This document shows positions 56,421-64,000 of a stretch of DNA of 64,000 nucleotides, piece by piece (position 1 is the first letter of the stretch; every line of letters starts with the position of its first letter). The stretch spans positions 124,001 through 188,000 of the forward strand of contig NZ_JAOWPT010000005.1 in the NCBI RefSeq assembly GCF_025753855.1. Reading direction: 5' to 3'. Source of the stretch: Mesorhizobium sp. ZC-5. GTDB taxonomy: Bacteria > Pseudomonadota > Alphaproteobacteria > Rhizobiales > Rhizobiaceae. The translations under genes and the position numbers were made by a program. The notes under the pieces are model-generated. The model did no database searches. It was not told the DNA's origin and saw nothing but the letters and a program-made list of their open reading frames with translations.

Positions 56421-57635
56421 ATGTCGCTCCCGCCACTCACGCCCGAACAGCTTGTCAAACCGCGCTATTTCGAGCTGCGTATTTCGTTGATTTTCGTGGC
56501 CATCTTCATCCCGATGGGGGTGCATCTGCCGTATTTTCCGGTGTGGCTGGAAGCCGGCGGGTTCAGCGCCGAGCAGATTGCCGTCATCCTTGCCGCGCCG
56601 ATGTTTCTGCGCGTCGTCACGACACCGATCATTTCTACGCTCGCCGATCGCGCCGACGACCGGGCCGACGTCCTGATCGGCCTTTGCGGTGGCGCGCTGG
56701 CGATCTCGACCGGCTATTTCCTGCCGCCGAGCTACGGCGTTATTCTCGGCGTATCCCTGGCGTTGGCAATCGTCTGGACGCCGCATTCGCCGCTTGTCGA
56801 CTCATTGGCATTGTCGGGTGTGCGCCGTTTCGGCTGCGATTATTCGAAGATGCGGATCTGGGGCTCGGTCATCTTCTTTTGCGCGAATTTTTTCGGCGGC
56901 GTGATCATTGCGAAGACCAGCGAGGACATCGTGCCGGTCATGATCTCGGTTGGGCTGGCGATAGCGCTGGCCGCATCGTTCATGACACCGCGTCTTGGAC
57001 GTCCGCGCCGCGCGTCGCCTCTTTCGACGGCCGAACTGCCTGAAGCCGCTCCATCGCTCATGCGACCCTATTTCCTCTATTTCGTCGCAAGCGCCGGCGT
57101 CACCGTCGCCAGTCATGCATTTCTCTACGCTTTCGTCTCCATCTATTGGAAATCGCTTGGCATTTCCGATTCGCTGATCGGTATGCTCTGGGCTTTCGCG
57201 GTGATCGCGGAAGTCGGCATTTTCATGGTTTTCACCCGGCTTTTCGGCTCGGTTCCCGCGACGACCACGCTTATCATTGCTTCAGTCGCGGCAATGATCC
57301 GCTGGATCGCGTTTCCGCTTGTCTGGCCAAGCGGAGCCGGGGTCTTCGGTTTCTTTCTCGTGCAGGCGCTGCACGCCGTGTCGACGGGCCTGATCCTGCT
57401 CAGCCTGCAGAAGATGATCGCGGAGACCGTTTCTGAAGAACGGACAGGCGCCGCGCAAGGCGTCAATTATTTTGCCAGCGGCTTCGGCCTGGCGGTCATG
57501 ACGCTGCTCTCCGGGCCGCTTTACGATGCGCTTGAAGAGCACGGCTTTTATGTGATGGCGGTAACCGCGTTGGGAGGCTTGGCTCTGGCGATCATGGCTC
57601 GCCGCTCAGCCCCAAAGCGCGGCCTCTGGCGCTGA
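56421..57635 (+). CDS. MFS transporter of the HCAT/LacY-like group
   Basis: A 404-residue carrier with 12 predicted helices. The N terminus reads LPPLTPEQLVKPRYFELRISLIFVAIFIPMGVHLPYFPVWLEAGGFS, typical of the 3-phenylpropionate/HcaT-like group; later helices include YFLYFVASAGVTVASHAFLYAF and VFGFFLVQALHAVSTGLILLSL. The ATG at 56421 is preferred; the frame extends upstream to 56274 but with unlikely sequence. Its 3' end overlaps the convergent dipeptide epimerase by 30 bases. Substrate unknown. Confidence 0.85.
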   Translation: MSLPPLTPEQLVKPRYFELRISLIFVAIFIPMGVHLPYFPVWLEAGGFSAEQIAVILAAPMFLRVVTTPIISTLADRADDRADVLIGLCGGALAISTGYFLPPSYGVILGVSLALAIVWTPHSPLVDSLALSGVRRFGCDYSKMRIWGSVIFFCANFFGGVIIAKTSEDIVPVMISVGLAIALAASFMTPRLGRPRRASPLSTAELPEAAPSLMRPYFLYFVASAGVTVASHAFLYAFVSIYWKSLGISDSLIGMLWAFAVIAEVGIFMVFTRLFGSVPATTTLIIASVAAMIRWIAFPLVWPSGAGVFGFFLVQALHAVSTGLILLSLQKMIAETVSEERTGAAQGVNYFASGFGLAVMTLLSGPLYDALEEHGFYVMAVTALGGLALAIMARRSAPKRGLWR

Positions 57636-58592
57636 CACCATCGATCCCTCGTAGACGAGGCCAGGCGAGCGGTCGCGGGCGAGAAGCAGCGGTCCGTCGA
57701 GATCCACGAAGTCCGCACCCTGTGCCAGCAGGACGGCAGGCGCCATGGCCAGCGACGTGCCGATCATGCAGCCGACCATGACGCCGAACTTCATTTCGCG
57801 TGCCCGGTCGCGCAAGGCGATTGCCGCCGTCAGCCCGCCGGCTTTGTCGAGCTTGATGTTGACGGCATCGTAAAGGCCTACCAGCGCCTCCAGGCCGTCG
57901 GCCGTATGAATGCTTTCATCGGCGCAGATCGGCACTGGGTGATCGATCTCACGCAAAATGCCGTCCTGTCCCGCGGGCAACGGCTGCTCGATCAGCGCGA
58001 TGCCGAGTTTCGCTGCCGCTGCCAGGTTTTCGCGGATATTCTCGTTCGTCCAGCCCTCGTTTGCATCAAGGATGATCTTGCTGTCGGGGGCAGCTTCGAC
58101 GACAGCGCGGATGCGGGCGATGTCGTCGCCGCTGCCGCCGATCTTCACCTTGAGCAGCGGCCTTGCGGCATTGGCGCGGGCCTGCGCCGCCATCGCTTCC
58201 GGTTCGGCCAAAGACAGGGTGAAAGCCGTTTCGAGGGCGTGAGGGATACCCTTGCCGATTTGCTCATGAACACGTCTGCCGGTGGCCTTGGCTTCGAGGT
58301 CCCACAGCGCGCAATCCACCGCGTTGCGAGCGGCACCCGGCGCCATCAAGGCCAGCAACGCAGTGCGGTCGATGCCCCTGGCGATATGCGTCCGCGCGGC
58401 TTCGATCGCGTCGCGGACGCTTTCCATCGTCTCGCTGTAGCGGCGGTAAGGCACGCATTCACCGCGCCCGCTGTACCCGCCTTCGGTAATTGTGCAGGTC
58501 AGCACCTCGGCTTCGGTCTTGGAGCCGCGCGAGATGGTGAAAACCCCGGCAATCGGGAACCGTTCGGTCTCAACGGAAATGTCACGCGGCAT
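57606..58592 (-). CDS. dipeptide epimerase (L-Ala-D/L-Glu type), enolase superfamily
   Basis: A 328-residue enolase-superfamily enzyme that likely interconverts L-Ala-L-Glu and L-Ala-D-Glu from peptidoglycan turnover. The ATG at 58592 follows AAGGAAG by about 8 bases. The catalytic Lys is in LLKVKIGG, the metal ligands are Asp in ILDANEGW, Glu in LIEQPLPAGQ and Asp in ICADESIH, and the second Lys is in VNIKLDKAGG. The C-terminal GCMIGTSLAMAPA completes the barrel. All expected residues are present. Confidence 0.9.
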   Translation of the reverse strand: MPRDISVETERFPIAGVFTISRGSKTEAEVLTCTITEGGYSGRGECVPYRRYSETMESVRDAIEAARTHIARGIDRTALLALMAPGAARNAVDCALWDLEAKATGRRVHEQIGKGIPHALETAFTLSLAEPEAMAAQARANAARPLLKVKIGGSGDDIARIRAVVEAAPDSKIILDANEGWTNENIRENLAAAAKLGIALIEQPLPAGQDGILREIDHPVPICADESIHTADGLEALVGLYDAVNIKLDKAGGLTAAIALRDRAREMKFGVMVGCMIGTSLAMAPAVLLAQGADFVDLDGPLLLARDRSPGLVYEGSMVSAPEAALWG

Positions 58593-58669
58593 ATTTTTCT
58601 TCCTTGGAATCAGCACCGTGGGTCGTAGCAAAGTGACAGACCGGAGGCGAGCGGTTAAGACTTCAGGCC

Positions 58670-59851
58670 ATGTTGAACGATGCTCCGTTGGAAGCAAGCC
58701 GCACGCCCGATGCGCAGAATCATCCCAAAATCGAGGTTCGGGAGGACGGCGGTGCGCTGGTCTGTGCGTTTTCGGGTAATTGGACGACTCGGCGCGTGCA
58801 TTTTGTCGATCACGACATGCGAGTGCTGGAATCACGACGCGACGCCAAGTCTATGACTGTCGATATTTCCGGCATTCAGCGCATAGACACTGCCGGCGCA
58901 TGGATCATCGAGCGCTTGATCGCCGCGAATACGAGCCGCGGGGTCGATACCAAGCTTGTGGGGGGAAGCGAGGCGGCGAGCATTTTGCTTGGAGCCGTGG
59001 GCGAGGCGACACGAGGCAAGGAAGCTCCGCCCAGGCCTGTTCAGTCGAACATTGTGATCCGCTTCCTGGAAACGCTCGGACGGGGCGTCTATGCCGCCCG
59101 AGACGATTTTATCGCCAGCATGTACATTCTTGGTTCGACCATTCGCGGCGCTCAGATGAAGCTTGGGCGCGGACACGGGGTCAATCCGGCGGCGATCGTC
59201 AGCCAGATCGACCGCATGGGCGTCGGCGCCATTCCCGTGGTTGTGCTCATGTCGGCCATCGTAGGCGCGATCGTCGCACAGCAGGGTGCATTCCAGTTGC
59301 GCTATTTCGGCGCCGAGATATTCGTCGTCGACCTCGTCGGCATCCTCGTCCTGCGCGAACTTGGCGTCCTGCTCACCGCCATCATGATCGCCGGCCGGTC
59401 CGGCAGTGCGATCACAGCCGAAATAGGCTCGATGAAGATGCGCGAAGAAGTCGATGCGCTGACCGTTATTGGCCTCAATCCCGTCGGGGTGCTGGTTTTT
59501 CCGCGCCTCGTTGCTCTTGTGATCGCCTTGCCTTGCCTGACGATTGCCGCAAATTTCGCCGCCATCGGCGGCGCGATCGCGGTTACCTGGGTTTATTCCG
59601 GCATTCCCCCGGAAGCCTTCATCGACCGCATGCGCGCCAGCATCGATCTTTCGACCATACTTGCCGGTCTTATCAAGGCCCCATTCATGGCACTGATCAT
59701 CGGCATTATTGGCTCTGTCGAGGGAATGAAGGTCGGCGGCAGTGCCGAATCGCTTGGGCTGCGGGTTACATCATCGGTGGTGAAGTCCATTTTTGTGGTG
59801 ATCATCGTCGACGGAATGTTCGCGATGTTCTACGCGGCGATCGATTTTTAG
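58670..59851 (+). CDS. mlaE: MlaE-family lipid transport permease with N-terminal STAS domain
   Basis: The permease of a Mla/MCE-type lipid ABC transporter in the inner membrane. Of 393 residues, 25-115 are a STAS domain resembling MlaB (ALVCAFSGNWTTRRVHFVDHD, VDISGIQRIDTAGAWII), fused to the MlaE permease (residues 130-390) with IGAIPVVVLMSAIVGAIVAQQGAFQLRYFGAEIFVVDLVGILVLRELGVLLTAIMIAGRSGSA. A separate MlaB is therefore not needed. It heads the mlaE-mlaF-mlaD-lipoprotein unit, with 8 bases to mlaF. Confidence 0.92.
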   Translation: MLNDAPLEASRTPDAQNHPKIEVREDGGALVCAFSGNWTTRRVHFVDHDMRVLESRRDAKSMTVDISGIQRIDTAGAWIIERLIAANTSRGVDTKLVGGSEAASILLGAVGEATRGKEAPPRPVQSNIVIRFLETLGRGVYAARDDFIASMYILGSTIRGAQMKLGRGHGVNPAAIVSQIDRMGVGAIPVVVLMSAIVGAIVAQQGAFQLRYFGAEIFVVDLVGILVLRELGVLLTAIMIAGRSGSAITAEIGSMKMREEVDALTVIGLNPVGVLVFPRLVALVIALPCLTIAANFAAIGGAIAVTWVYSGIPPEAFIDRMRASIDLSTILAGLIKAPFMALIIGIIGSVEGMKVGGSAESLGLRVTSSVVKSIFVVIIVDGMFAMFYAAIDF

Positions 59852-59859
59852 GGCGGCGG

Positions 59860-60681
59860 ATGCAAAACGCGACAGAGACAATCGTCGAAGACCCGCCGGC
59901 TCCGCAGGGCCAGCACGACGTCGTCTTGTCGGCCCGCGACGTTACCGTCGCTTTCGGCGACAAGGTCGTCCTCGACAAGCTGTCGCTCGATATCTACCGC
60001 GGTGAAATTCTCGGCTTTGTCGGCGCCTCCGGCGCCGGCAAGTCGGTGTTGCTGCGCACCATTCTTGGACTCAACCGCAAGCAGTCCGGGACGATCAAGC
60101 TGTTCGGCATTGATGTCGACAAGGCGACGGAGCTCGATCGCCAGCGTCTCGATATGCGGCTCGGCGTTCTCTTCCAGCATGGCGCGCTGTTCTCGGCGCT
60201 GACCGTGCAGGAGAACGTTCAGGTTCCGATGCGCGAATATCTGGACCTGCCGAAAAAGCTGATGGACGAACTCGCTCTGCTAAAGATCGAACTCGTCGGA
60301 TTGCCGCGTGATGCCGCGGTGAAGTTTCCGTCGGAATTGTCAGGCGGCATGATCAAACGCGCGGCCTTGGCGCGGGCGCTGGCGCTCGATCCCGACATCG
60401 TTTTTTTGGATGAGCCGACCTCCGGGTTGGATCCGATAGGTGCCGCCGATTTCGATGAACTGGTCGCCAAGCTGCGCGACACGATGGGATTGACCGTCTA
60501 TATGGTCACCCACGATTTGGACAGCCTGTTCTCGGTCTGTGATCGAATCGCCGTGCTTGGTAAGAAAAAGGTGTTGGTCGAAGGCACGGTCGAGGACATG
60601 CTGGCCAGCGAAGAACCCTGGGTCAAATCCTACTTCCGCGGCAAGAGGGCGCGGCAACTCGACCTCGCTGCGAGGAAATAG
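59860..60681 (+). CDS. mlaF: MlaF-family ATPase of the lipid transporter
   Basis: The ATP-binding subunit (273 residues) for the MlaE permease. The Walker A is at 55-62 (GASGAGKS), the signature LSGGMIKRAALARALALDPD, and Walker B IVFLDEPTSGLDP; the His switch is in VTHDLDSLF. The C-terminal tail ends in basic residues (YFRGKRARQLDLAARK), as in MlaF. The ATG at 59860 is preferred over upstream in-frame codons, which lie inside mlaE. Confidence 0.95.
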   Translation: MQNATETIVEDPPAPQGQHDVVLSARDVTVAFGDKVVLDKLSLDIYRGEILGFVGASGAGKSVLLRTILGLNRKQSGTIKLFGIDVDKATELDRQRLDMRLGVLFQHGALFSALTVQENVQVPMREYLDLPKKLMDELALLKIELVGLPRDAAVKFPSELSGGMIKRAALARALALDPDIVFLDEPTSGLDPIGAADFDELVAKLRDTMGLTVYMVTHDLDSLFSVCDRIAVLGKKKVLVEGTVEDMLASEEPWVKSYFRGKRARQLDLAARK

Positions 60682-60686
60682 GGCGC

Positions 60687-62060
60687 ATGGAAACCAAAGC
60701 GAATTACGTCATCGTCGGAATTTTCACGCTCGCCGCGATCCTTGCCGCTTTCGGTTTCGTCTATTGGACGGCTGCGATAGGAGACCGGGGTGAGACGATC
60801 GAATTGCGGGTCCGCATTCCGGGATCGGCGTCGGGCCTGAGCCGGGGCAGCGCCGTCCTGTTCAATGGCGTGAAAGTCGGGGATGTGCGGCGCGTCTTCA
60901 TCGATGTCGACAACCCAAGCGTGGCGATCGCCGATACACTTGTCGATCGCTATACGCCGATCACCCGCTCCACCCAGGCCGACATCGGGCTTGCCGGCCT
61001 CACCGGCCAGGCAAATATCGAATTGAAAGGCGCTGTTTCCCAGGAACCGAACATCCTGGACGAAGCGGAGGCGAACGGCACGGTCGCCGAAATCGTCGCC
61101 AACCCGTCTGCGGTCACCAACCTGCTGCAGACCGCACAGGACATATTCAAGCGCGCCGACAATGTGCTGTCTCAGCTTGAGGGCTTTGTCGGCGATGCAA
61201 GAGGGCCGCTGACGCAGACAGTGCAGAACGCGCAGAAGTTTTCCGATGCGCTGGCCGCCAATGCAGATGGGGTCGAGAAATTCCTGTCGAGCGTCAGTGC
61301 TCTCTCCGAAGAACTGGCGGGCGTTTCGGGCAAGCTTGACGGAACGCTGGACGCGGCGGAGCAACTGCTGAGGTCGGTGGACCGGGAGAAGGTGGCAACG
61401 ATCGTCGCCAACGTCGAGACGTTCACCAAGAGCCTCGGCGACAGCAGCGACGAACTGGAAAAAATCATCGCCAACGTGGATACCACGGTGAGATCGGTCA
61501 ACGAGTTTGCCGGCAAGGCGAGCTCCACCCTGGAAAAGGTCGACAACGTGGTCGGCGCGGTTGATCCGGCGACTGTGCGCCAGGTTCTTGCCGATATCGG
61601 CAAGGCCAGCCAGACTGCCAACCGCGCGGCCGAAGACGTCGCCAAGGTCACCGACAAGTTCGGCGACCGTGCCGAGGACATCGATCAGATCATCAGCGAT
61701 GCCAAACAACTCGCGCAGCGGCTTAACCAGGCTTCCGTGCGCGTCGACGGCGTTTTGGCGAAGGTGGACAATCTGCTCGGCTCGGGTGAGGCGGAAGGCG
61801 TGATGGCCGATGCCAGCCAGACCCTGAAGTCATTCAAGCAGGTTGCCGATACGCTCAATTCCCGCCTCGGCACGATAACAGACGGGTTCGCGCGCTTCTC
61901 CAACCAGGGTCTGCGGGAAATCGAGGCGCTGGCGCGTGATAGCCGGCGCTCCATTAATCGCATCGAGGAAGCGGTCAGCGACCTGGAACGCAATCCGCAG
62001 CGCATATTGAGCGGTGGAGATGGCGAGGTCCGCCAGTATGATGGTCGGGCTCGCCGTTGA
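60687..62060 (+). CDS. mlaD: MlaD-family substrate-binding protein (MCE domain)
   Basis: The MCE substrate-binding subunit of 457 residues, anchored by one N-terminal helix (YVIVGIFTLAAILAAFGFVYW). The MCE core (residues about 40-120: LRVRIPGSASGLSRGSAVLFNGVKVGDVRRVFI and AGLTGQANIELKGA) is followed by a long helical tail from about 150 to 430 with repeated coils (NVETFTKSLGDSSDELEKIIANVDTT, DNVVGAVDPATVRQVLADIGKAS), which could form a periplasmic tube. It is longer than the 180-residue MlaD of E. coli, as usual in alphaproteobacteria. Confidence 0.9.
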   Translation: METKANYVIVGIFTLAAILAAFGFVYWTAAIGDRGETIELRVRIPGSASGLSRGSAVLFNGVKVGDVRRVFIDVDNPSVAIADTLVDRYTPITRSTQADIGLAGLTGQANIELKGAVSQEPNILDEAEANGTVAEIVANPSAVTNLLQTAQDIFKRADNVLSQLEGFVGDARGPLTQTVQNAQKFSDALAANADGVEKFLSSVSALSEELAGVSGKLDGTLDAAEQLLRSVDREKVATIVANVETFTKSLGDSSDELEKIIANVDTTVRSVNEFAGKASSTLEKVDNVVGAVDPATVRQVLADIGKASQTANRAAEDVAKVTDKFGDRAEDIDQIISDAKQLAQRLNQASVRVDGVLAKVDNLLGSGEAEGVMADASQTLKSFKQVADTLNSRLGTITDGFARFSNQGLREIEALARDSRRSINRIEEAVSDLERNPQRILSGGDGEVRQYDGRARR

Positions 62061-62138
62061 CATCGGGAGCGTCACCCCGCAAGACAGAATCCTTGAGGGA
62101 TGTAAGCTTTGCATTCGTGAGTCTCCGGGGAGCCGCAC

Positions 62139-62741
62139 GTGAGATTTGGTAAGCTTTTGTCCGGGGCGGCGTTCGCGGCCCTCGTCATTTCCGGCTGTGC
62201 CGCGCTGCCTGGCGGCGGACCGGCACCGCTTGATACCTATGAATTGTCGGCTCCCACGCCGGATACCGGCCGGACACGCCGCGGTACGCAGGTTTTGATC
62301 GCCGAACCCTCCGCTCTGAAGTCGCTCGATGGCCAGAACATCGTCATCACGCCGGCACCGGGCGCCATTCAGTTCCTCAAGGGTGCGCAGTGGGCGGACA
62401 GACTGCCGAAGGTTGTCCAGGCCCGCTTGGCGGAATCCTTCCAGCAGTCTGGCAGCTTCGGCGGTGTCGGCAAGCCGGGCGAGGGACTTGCCATCGATTA
62501 TCAGGTGCTTACCGAAATCCGCGCTTTCCAGATCAATGTCGGGCAGGGCAGCCGAGCGGATGTGGAAATCTTCGTGAAAGTGCTGAACGACCGCAACGGC
62601 GTCGTTCGCGCCTCCCGTACGTTCAAGGCAAGCCAGCCTGTCAGCAGCGGCAGTGGCAACGACGCTTATGTCCGGGCGCTCGACGCGGCTTTCGCCGATG
62701 TTGCCGACGAGATCGTGCGCTGGTCGATTACAGTGATGTAG
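62139..62741 (+). CDS. ABC-type transport auxiliary lipoprotein
   Basis: A 200-residue lipoprotein with a GTG start and lipobox VISGC (Cys20). It matches the auxiliary lipoprotein (PqiC/ABC-type) family, with a beta-rich core (YELSAPTPDTG ... RRGTQVLIAEPSALKSLDGQNIVITPAPGAIQFLKGAQWADRLPKVVQARLAESF) and a helical C terminus (YVRALDAAFADVADEIVRW). Position after mlaD suggests it links the inner-membrane MCE complex to the outer membrane. It starts 78 bases after mlaD, perhaps with its own site. Confidence 0.88.
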   Translation: MRFGKLLSGAAFAALVISGCAALPGGGPAPLDTYELSAPTPDTGRTRRGTQVLIAEPSALKSLDGQNIVITPAPGAIQFLKGAQWADRLPKVVQARLAESFQQSGSFGGVGKPGEGLAIDYQVLTEIRAFQINVGQGSRADVEIFVKVLNDRNGVVRASRTFKASQPVSSGSGNDAYVRALDAAFADVADEIVRWSITVM

Positions 62742-62815
62742 GCCCGGCGCGCGGATGTAGGCACTGTGCCAGTGCGCTGCGGTTTGATCAAGATAAGCTG
62801 CAGCGAGTCAAAACC

Positions 62816-62844
62816 AAAAAGGCGGGAGATTATCCCGCCTTTTT
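62816..62844. terminator. bidirectional terminator between the Mla operon and the coiled-coil gene
   Basis: A 12-bp stem (AAAAAGGCGGGA / TCCCGCCTTTTT) with loop GATTA; T-runs on both strands make it work both ways. It lies 74 bases after the lipoprotein stop and 19 bases before the end of the convergent gene. Confidence 0.9.
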
Positions 62845-62863
62845 AGTTTTGATCTCTCGGGCC

Positions 62864-64000
62864 TTACCGCAGCCGGCCGCTGGCATGCGCCAGCATCGTG
62901 TAGACCTTGCCGGTATCGGAGGTGAGATAGGTCTGCGTCATGATGTTGTCGCGATCGCTGCGCGCGACGTCCTTCAGCAATTTCTCGAAATCGTCGCAGT
63001 AGCGATCGACAGCGGCCCGGAATTCGGGATCCGCCTGATATTTGCGGCGGATTTCATCGAAGGTCTGCTGGCCCTTCAGCGTGTAGAGGCGGCGGGTGAA
63101 CACATCGCGCTCGCCGCGGCGGTAACGGTCCCACAGTTCAATCGAGGCTTCGTGATCGATGGCTCGCGCGATGTCGACTGAAAGCGAGTTCAGCGATTCC
63201 ACCACATGCAACGGCGAACGCTGGCTGGCTGCCGGGCGCGGTGCTTCTGCTGGTTTCGCCTCGACCTCGTCGCGCGACGCATTGGTGAGCAGATCGCTTA
63301 CCCATCCGCCAGGGCGCTGCTGGCCGTTGTTGCGCGGCTGCGGCGGTGCGACTCGCTCGACATCGAGAGTGCCGCGCAAGGCGGGCTCGGCAAGCGGACG
63401 GCGTTCCTGGACCGGCGCCGGTGAAGCCGGCCGGCGGGCGGGCTCGGCTGGACGCGGCTGTGGTGCCGGCGCTGCCGCGCGGCTCGCGCGGCCATCGGAA
63501 ACGTCGACTGTCCGGCCTGAACGCGCAACGATCTCAGAGAGTTCCTTCAGCGCATTGATCTGCTCGGTGACGGCGCGACGGATCGCCGTGGTCGATTCCT
63601 TCGCTTCCACCGGCATGTCCAGAACGCCGCGCTTCAGCTCGGCTCGGGTCTGGTCGAGCTCCTCGCGGATGCTTCCGGCAGTGCGCCGCATTTCGTCGGT
63701 CGCAGTGGCGAAACGCTGGGTCGCCGATTCGACAACTTCCGAAATCGAGGCGCGGATCTGGTCCGTCGACTTGCGCGTGCGCCCCTCTGCGGTTTCCAGC
63801 GAACGTTCGACGATGGTCTCGAAGGAGCGCATCATCCGTTCGATATCCTCGGACTTCTTGACCAGGCCAACCGCCAGATCCTCGAGCGCCGTCTGGCGGT
63901 CGCCGAGCGTCGAGGCGAGGTTGGTCTGGGCAGCACCGAGCAGGTCCGATGCGCTTGACAGGAGCTTGCTGTGGTCGTCGAAGCGGTTTGCGATCGCTGC
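62864..64000 (-). CDS. large coiled-coil protein, 3' part only (cut by window edge)
   Basis: The frame is open to base 64000, so the N terminus is missing. The visible 378 or so residues begin with coiled helices typical of apolipoprotein or kinesin-like rhizobial proteins (KLLSSASDLLGAAQTNLASTL, RMMRSFETIVERSLETAEGRTRKSTDQIRASISEVVESATQRF), then a Pro/Ala-rich linker (residues about 165-220 from the end), and a compact C-terminal domain (VESLNSLSVDIARAIDHEASIELWDRYRRGERDVFTRRLYTLKGQQTFDEIRRKY). I cannot assign a function; such proteins are thought to act in cell-envelope or polar organisation. Confidence 0.75.
   Translation of the reverse strand, partial: AAIANRFDDHSKLLSSASDLLGAAQTNLASTLGDRQTALEDLAVGLVKKSEDIERMMRSFETIVERSLETAEGRTRKSTDQIRASISEVVESATQRFATATDEMRRTAGSIREELDQTRAELKRGVLDMPVEAKESTTAIRRAVTEQINALKELSEIVARSGRTVDVSDGRASRAAAPAPQPRPAEPARRPASPAPVQERRPLAEPALRGTLDVERVAPPQPRNNGQQRPGGWVSDLLTNASRDEVEAKPAEAPRPAASQRSPLHVVESLNSLSVDIARAIDHEASIELWDRYRRGERDVFTRRLYTLKGQQTFDEIRRKYQADPEFRAAVDRYCDDFEKLLKDVARSDRDNIMTQTYLTSDTGKVYTMLAHASGRLR

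Noticed and set aside
54933-56786. 617-codon open frame on the minus strand
   Set aside because: It covers the opposite strand of the phosphoesterase gene and part of the MFS carrier gene; composition is that of a shadow frame.

Overview
The window reads as one continuous chromosome segment of an alphaproteobacterium of the order Hyphomicrobiales, most likely a Mesorhizobium-like member of the Phyllobacteriaceae. The grounds are uniformly GC-rich coding sequence, a rhizobial type tad/cpa pilus operon, a 670-residue PccA-type carboxylase, class II DAHP synthase, a fused MaeB malic enzyme, a DUF2865 protein and a short rhizobial-style palindromic intergenic repeat. The genus is an inference. 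I saw no rRNA, tRNA, CRISPR array, insertion sequence or prophage gene.

Layout. 1-287: 5' end of parE, minus strand. 538-8388: Flp/Tad pilus operon cpaB-cpaC-small lipoprotein-cpaE-cpaF-tadB-tadC-tadD. 8624-9553: an AtsK-like TauD dioxygenase. 9594-14194: glycine cleavage operon gcvT-gcvH-gcvP on the minus strand, led by a tandem glycine riboswitch and a plausible promoter. 14363-17377: an accessory patch with an XRE regulator and five or six small secreted or lipoprotein genes; one, with Cys-containing repeats, is apparently broken by a single-base frameshift. 17438-19067: a TAT-exported molybdopterin oxidoreductase and its membrane cytochrome b. 19187-24091: formaldehyde detoxification genes (fghA, class III adhC) separated by a FitAB/VapBC toxin-antitoxin pair, DUF1345, YaiI and a core MetE-like (MesD-type) methionine synthase. 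24200-31274: a small ATPase, pccA, a HAD phosphatase and replicative dnaE. 31392-38342: a serine hydrolase, an IorAB-type molybdenum dehydrogenase, an EamA transporter, DAHP synthase and a DUF1127 protein. 38453-41577: a LysR regulator, a Xre-RES toxin-antitoxin module with a clear double operator, and a diguanylate cyclase. 41903-46956: GFA protein, dgkA, DedA, DUF1003, a Tag-like glycosylase, nadE and a GNAT acetyltransferase. 47096-49202: an ABC exporter behind a 14-codon leader ORF and hairpins that look like a translation-sensing attenuator. 49304-58592: gltX, DUF2865, maeB, a divergent SDR, an LpxH-like phosphoesterase, an MFS carrier and a dipeptide epimerase. 58670-62741: the Mla-type lipid transport operon. 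62864-64000: the 3' part of a large coiled-coil protein running off the window.

How the genes work together. The pilus genes form a near-complete secretion machine (secretin, ATPase, two platform proteins, pilotin-like lipoproteins) without a CpaD, pilin or prepilin peptidase in view. GcvT/H/P feed one-carbon units under direct glycine control. AdhC and FghA are successive steps of glutathione-dependent formaldehyde oxidation. MlaE/F/D plus the terminal lipoprotein form an envelope lipid ABC system.

The most unusual observations are the leader ORF and hairpin array before the ABC exporter, the toxin gene coupled by stop/start overlap to fghA, the Xre-RES operator pair laid over a promoter, the frameshifted Cys-repeat lipoprotein, an SDR lacking the Tyr/Lys catalytic pair, and a MesD-type methionine synthase whose expected partner is not nearby.
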